Shown piece by piece: positions 57,882 through 64,000 of a stretch of DNA of 64,000 bases. The DNA comes from Archivesica marissinica (Eukaryota > Mollusca > Bivalvia > Venerida > Vesicomyidae). How positions within the stretch are numbered: the stretch's first letter is position 1; each line of letters begins with the position of its first letter. Below the pieces are notes generated by a model. That model saw only the letters and a list, made by a program, of their open reading frames with translations. It made no database searches and had not been told where the DNA came from. Both the position numbers and the translations under genes were made by a program. The DNA is taken from the NCBI GenBank assembly GCA_014843695.1, contig CM026393.1, positions 3,070,615 through 3,134,614 of the forward strand, written 5' to 3'.

Positions 57882-60800
57882 ATACATATATACATATATA
57901 CACACAATGTGATGTATTGTGTATACTCTAATACATATATACATATATACACACAATGTGATGTATTGTGTATACTCTAATACATATATACACACAATGT
58001 GATGTATTGTGTATACTCTAATACATATATACACACAATGTGATGTATTGTGTATACTCTAATACATATATACATATATACACACAATGTTATGTATTGT
58101 GTATACTCTAATACATATATACATATATACACACAATTTGATGTATTGTGTATACTCTAATACATATATACATATATACACACAATGTGATGTATTGTGT
58201 ATACTCTAATACATATATACATATATACACACAATGTGATGTATGGTGTATACTCTAATACATATATACACACAATGTGATGTATTGTGTATACACTAAT
58301 ACATATATACATATATACACACAATGTGATGTATGGTGTATACTCTAATACATATATACATATATACACACAATGTGATGTATTGTGTATACTCTAATAC
58401 ATATATACATATATACACACACTGTGACGTATTGTGTATGCTCTAATACATATATACACACACTGTGACGTATTGTGTATACTCAAATACATATATACAC
58501 ACACTGTGACGTATTGTGTATACTCTAATACATATATACACACAATGTGATGTATGGTGTATACTCTAATACATATATACATATATACGCACAATGTGAT
58601 GTATTGTGTATACTCTAATACATATACACACACAATGTGATGTATTGTGTATACTCTAATACATATATACATATATACACACAATGTGATGTATGGTGTA
58701 TACTCTAATACATATATACATATATACACAACTGTGATTTATGTGTGTATACTCTAATACATATATACACACAAGGTGATGTATTGTGTATACTCTAATA
58801 CATATATCATATATAACACACAATGTGATGTATTGTGTATACTCTAGACATATTACAACCAAGTGATGTATTGTGTATCTATACATAATACATATATATA
58901 CGCACAATGTGATGTATTGTGTATACTCTAATACATATATACATATATACACACAATGTGATGTATTGTGTATACTCTAATACATATATACATATATACA
59001 CAAAATGTGATGTATTGTGTATATTCTAATACATATATACATATATACACACAATGTGATGTATGATGTATACTCTAATACATATATACATATATACACA
59101 CACTGTGATGTATTGTGTATACTCTAATACATATATACACACAATGTGATGTATTGTGTCTACTCTAATACATATATACATATATACACACAATGTGATG
59201 TATTGTGTATACTCTAATACATATATACATATATACACACAATGTGATGTATAGTTATACTCGAATACATATATACAACAATGTGATGTATGTGTATACT
59301 CTAAGACATATAACCACATGTGATGTATTGTGTATACCTAATACATATATACTATATACAACAATGTGATGTATTGTGTATATTCTAGTACTAATACATA
59401 CATACAAACATGTGATGTATTGTGTATACTCTAATACATATATACATATCTACACACAATGTGATGTATGGTGTACTCTAATACTATATACAATTATACC
59501 ACAATGTGATGTATTGGGTATCCTCTAATACAATATACCTATACACACATGTGATGTATTGTGTTACTCTATTACATATATACACACAATGTGATGTATG
59601 GTGTATACTCTAATACATATATACACACAATGTGATGTATGGTGTATACTCTAATACATATATACACACAATGTGATGTATTGTGTATACTCTAATACAT
59701 ATATACATATATACACACAATGTGATGTATTGTGTATAGTCTAATACATATATACACACAATGTGATGTATTGGTATACTCTAATACATATTACATATAC
59801 ACACAATGTGATGTATTTGTGTATACTCTAATACATAGATACATATATACACACAATGTGATGTTTGTGTATACTCTCAATACATACATACACACATGTG
59901 ATGTATTGTGTATACTCTAATCATATATACACACATGTGATGTTTGTGTATACTCTAATACATATATAAACACAATGTTATGTACTGTGTATACTCTAAT
60001 ACATATATACATTATACCCACAATGATGATAACCAAACAAAACACACAAAAAACCAACAAACCAAACACACAACGTATTGTGTATACTCTAATACATATA
60101 TACATATATACCAACAATGTGATGTATTGTGTATACTATAATACATATATACAAAACACACAATGTGATGTATGGTGTATACTCTAATACATATATACAC
60201 ACAATGTGATGTATTGTGTATACACTAAAACACATAACACACAAAAACCAAAAAAACCACAAAAAACCAATACATATATACACACAATGTGATGTATTGT
60301 GTATACTCTAATACATATATACACACAATGTGAGTATTGTGTATACTCTAATACATATATACATATATACACACAATGTGATGTATTGTGTATACTCTAA
60401 TACATATATACACACAATGTGATGTATTGTGTATACTCTAATACATATATACATATATACACACAATGTGAGTATTGTGTATACTCTAATACATATATAC
60501 ATATATACACACAATGTGATGTATGGTGTATACTCTAATACATATATACACACAATGTGATGTATTGTGTATACTCTAATACATATATACACACAATGTG
60601 ATGTATTGTGTATACTCTAATACATATATACATATATACACACAATGTGATGTATTGTGTATACTCTAATACATATATACACACAATGTGATGTATTGTG
60701 TATACACTAATACATATATACATATATACACACAATGTGATGTATTGTGTATACTCTAATACATATATACATATATACACACAATGTGATGTATTGTGTA

Positions 60801-62136
60801 TACTCTAATACATATATACATATATACACACAATGTGATGTATTGTGTATACTCTAATACATATATACATATATACACACAATGTGATGTATGGTGTATA
60901 CTCTAATACATATATACACACAATGTGATGTATTGTGTATACTCTAATACATATATACACACAATGTGATGTATTGTGTATACTCTAATACATATATACG
61001 CACAATGTGATGTATTGTGTATACTCTAATACATATATACACACAATGTGATGTATGGTGTATACTCTAATACATATATACACACACTGTGATGTATTGT
61101 GTATACTCTAATACATATATACACACACTGTGATGTATTGTGTATACTCTAATACATATATACATATATACACACAATGTGATGTATTGTGTATACTCTA
61201 ATACATAATACATATATACACACAATATGATGTATTGTGTATACTCTAATACATATATACACACAATGTGATGTATTGTGTATACTCTAATACATATATA
61301 CGCACAATGTGATGTATTGTGTATACTCTAATACATATATACACACAATGTGATGTATTGTGTATACTCTAATACATAATACATATATACACACAATGTG
61401 ATGTATTGTGTATACTCTAATACATATATACACACAATGTGATGTATTGTGTATACTCTAATACATATATACATATATACACACAATGTGATGTATTGTG
61501 TATACTCTAATACATATATACATATATACACACAATGTGATGTATTGTGTATACTCTAATACATATATACACACAATGTGATGTATTGTGTATACTCTAA
61601 TACATATATACACACAATGTGATGTATTGTGTATACTCTAATACATATATACATATATACACACAATGTGATGTATTGTGTATACTCTAATACATATATA
61701 CACACAATGTGATGTATTGTGTATACTCTAATACATATATACACACAATGTGATGTATTGTGTATACTCTAATACATATATACACACAATGTGATGTATT
61801 GTGTATACTCTAATACATATATACATATATACACACAATGTGATGTATTGTGTATACTCTAATACATATATACATATATACACACAATGTGATATATTGT
61901 GTATACTCTAATACATATATACATATGTACACACAATGTGATGTATTGTGTATACTCTAATACATATATACACACAATGTGATGTATTGTGTATACTCTA
62001 ATACATATATACACAATGTGATGTATAGTGTATACTCTAATACATATATACACACAATGTGATGTATAGTGTATACTCTAATACATATATACACACAATG
62101 TGATGTATTGTGTATACTCTAATACATATATACACA
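57882..62136. repeat. 41/49-bp satellite of about 4.3 kb
   Basis: Units of atacacacaatgtgatgtat, tgtgtatactctaatacata and t; the 49-bp form adds another ATATACAT. Each unit contains ACACAAT-GTGATGT-ATTGTGT, a 7-bp inverted repeat around a 7-bp loop. Two insertions of A- and C-rich simple sequence lie at about 60017-60070 and 60225-60270. Quality is poor (many single-base losses) at 58790-58900 and 59240-59990. Confidence 0.97.
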
Positions 62137-62151
62137 CACTTTGCTGAATAG

Positions 62152-62418
62152 AAGGGTCAGTGGTACAGTGGTCACACATCCTGGACTGTGAATCCTGGCG
62201 TCACAGGTTGTATCCCCCGTCTGACCCTACTAACAGTCTTTTAAACTGGCCTATAAACCGAGATATCGTGTATCGATGCTATACACCGAACATGTAAAGG
62301 CACCATGATGCTTCTGGAATGTGAGTGTCTGTATCTTGCACTACCCTCCACACACAAAATGACTAATACACTAATGAGCGGCGTCTCAACAATTAACCAA
62401 AGCGAGATAAATAAACAT
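62152..62418 (+). mobile_element. SINE family A, strongly decayed copy
   Basis: Recognisable blocks GGTCAGTGGTACAGTGGTCA, ACAGGTTGTATCCCCCGTCT, GACCCTACTAACAGTCTTTT, AAACCGAGATATCGTGT, ACACCGAACATGTAAAG, CACTACCCTCCA and GAGATAAATAAAC. The hairpin tail has lost its stem. Confidence 0.7.
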
Positions 62419-62933
62419 GGCTAGGACGTGTGTTCGTTATAAATTCACTTCCGAAATGTCCGTTTCACAAATACGTGTATATGTAGGCCTACATATATGA
62501 GACAACAATAAAGATTAAAACTGTCAGGGGCAAACAAGGAGATCCGAGCCCCAGTCAGTTGTGTTTATTCTTCATGAAGGACGTCATACATTATAAGTTT
62601 TAAGTTTGTAAGCATCAATTAGAAAAAAAAGCAACAGAATTTTCTTGACTACCGTGCATTTTATTGAAGTATCTCACATAACATACTAAAAGTCCCGATG
62701 AATCCGACCACGCAATTTTACATAAATCCAAGATGGCCGCCATATTTTTGAAAGATATCAATATTATTGCTTGAATATGACATAATAGTGTTTTTTAAAA
62801 CAATTTTATATTTGTTCACATATGTATTGTACAACATACTTTAGAATATATGTTATGTGATAAAAACTTAAATACAATATTATTATCTAAATTATATACT
62901 CTTTTATATTGAGAAATTCCTTTTTTATTTCAG
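62419..62933. other. Likely 5' region or intron of the second nuclease-element gene
   Basis: Contains AAATCCAAGATGGCCGCCAT at 62735, which resembles the CCAATATGGCCACC motif in the inverted repeats of the element at 4904-8391. It ends with a good 3' splice site, TTTTTTATTTCAG, at 62933. The left end of this element is not clearly defined. Confidence 0.45.
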
Positions 62934-64000
62934 AATTTCCATACACCTTTCTTTTAAAATCTATTATATTGCTTTCAATTATCACTCCAAACCAATAGTA
63001 TTGGCACCACTTCAACTTGGCCTTGGAGTATAAATGCATCATTACTTTGCATCACGGTTACTTGTAGATACTCTTAAGGAGCATGGTTTCTCGTGTTCCT
63101 ATGCTGAGGTTCAGACTTATGAACGTAGCTCAGCAGTCGCACAGGGCACTGATATACCTGGACTTACACAAGCAAACCTTATTCAATATATAGCTGATAA
63201 TGTGGACCATAATATTGCAACACTAGATGGCAGGGGTACATTCCATGGTATAGTGGCTGCTATAACACCCCAAACACAGGCAGTGAGGAAGCAAATTCTA
63301 AAAGTGCGTATGGCTGCTGTTGACATTGCTGAACTTGGACGAATCAGCATTGAGTACTTAAGATGCCAATTAAAATCCCACCTCTCTGTTATCATCCACT
63401 TCCAGATACATGTACAACCTTATCTTCAGAAGACCCAACATCTGCATTGGATGTACTATGGAAGTCATCCCTCCTACTTCGCCAACCACGGCCATCCTGG
63501 TCTGGACTGATGCAGATGTTACGCCATGGTGTCTATCCAGGACAATCATCTATACGATTTTTGCCTATGATTGACCTAGACCCAGTGACTATTCGTGCAT
63601 CTACTCCATTCTGATGGTTATTGCATCCCAGGCTAAGAAACACAGTCAGTAACACACCAATTATCACGTTTGACCAGCCTTTGTACTGGAAAGCAATGAC
63701 AATTATCAGATCACAGCCGGATGACTGCTACCTGAAACAAATAGTCCTCAGGCTTGGAGGCTTCCACACTGAGATGAGCTTTCTTGGGAGTATTGGTCAT
63801 CTAATGGCAGGGACAGGACCGGAAGAAGTGATTGAGCTTGTGTATGCTAGTAACTCTGTAAAGCACATGCTGACTGGTAAGGCAGTGTCGCGTGTACTAC
63901 GTGGGCACATGTTGATAGATGCTGCTCTAAACACAATACCTGTAGCAGATGCCTATAATGTACCAGTACCAACCGCTGAGGGTCTCGGACAACAAGGGTT
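62934..64000 (+). pseudogene. Second copy of the nuclease-element protein, N-terminal part, runs off the window
   Basis: Opens after a splice acceptor (TTTATTTCAG at 62933) and reads KPIVLAPLQLGLGV, a stop at 63031-63033, then MHHYFASRLLVDTLKEHGFS, GTDIPGLTQANLIQYIADNV, DHNIATLDGRGTFHG. The frame changes near 63360 into KIPPLCYHPLPDT, SSLLLRQPRPSWSGLMQM, and is disturbed again near 63612-63650 (TGA, paired indels). It then continues ITFDQPLYWKAMTIIRS, LGGFHTEMSFLGSIGHLM, HMLTGKAVSRVLRGHMLIDA to the end. The MSFLG block aligns with the start of the coding remnant at 5447, so this copy supplies the N-terminal part that the first copy has lost. The PIN and CXC parts, if kept, lie beyond 64000. 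Confidence 0.75.

Overview
This is a eukaryotic, intron-rich, repeat-saturated stretch of an invertebrate genome. A bivalve mollusc is the most likely source: the TANGO6 exons are clearly metazoan, and the tRNA-derived SINEs, palindromic MITEs, AGGTCA-rich dispersed repeats and Tx1/L1-like LINE are of kinds I associate with bivalves. The species cannot be fixed from the sequence alone. There are no operons, ribosome binding sites or CRISPR arrays. Four assembly gaps are present: 1-401 (running in from the left) and three of exactly 1000 N (16780-17779, 40024-41023, 56882-57881).

The only host protein gene I can support is the C-terminal half of TANGO6 (TMCO7, homologue of yeast RTP1) on the minus strand. 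Seven exons run from 34998 down to 18060. Every junction has GT/AG borders and matching phase, giving about 558 codons. The missing N-terminal half should lie to the right of the window or in a gap. The last C-terminal exons were not found to the left. An apparently intact tRNA-Gly(GCC) is at 4760-4830 (minus), with a tandemly duplicated broken copy at 4301-4348.

About half of the known bases (roughly 29 kb of 60.6 kb) are some twenty unrelated tandem arrays with units from 8 to 87 bp. The largest are a 19-bp array of 6.6 kb inside a TANGO6 intron, a 28-bp array of 4.5 kb, a 41/49-bp array of 4.3 kb, a 45-bp GC-rich array, and 15-bp, 28-bp and 36-bp arrays of about 1.9 kb each. These arrays create nearly all the long ORFs of the window, which I do not regard as genes.

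Layout: 402-4900 SINEs, 28-bp array, tRNA duplication and a small MITE; 4904-8391 a DNA transposon with about 320-bp terminal inverted repeats around a decayed gene for a PIN/XPG-like nuclease with a Cys-rich CXC tail; 8394-16779 dispersed repeats, two palindromic MITEs in opposite orientation, and five arrays; 17780-35000 TANGO6 with its satellite- and SINE-filled introns; 35082-46617 a SINE and three large arrays; 46618-55100 non-coding DNA with SINEs and MITEs; 55110-56881 a broken Tx1/L1-like LINE cut by a gap; 57882-62136 the 41/49-bp array; 62934-64000 the start of a second, related copy of the nuclease-element gene, running off the window.

The two strongest observations are: (1) the long-TIR element and its relative at the right edge, whose large protein is possibly an Academ-type transposase or an undescribed one; and (2) a 10-unit intronic array made from the 5' boundary of a TANGO6 exon, in which every copy lacks the same 8 bases that span the splice acceptor.
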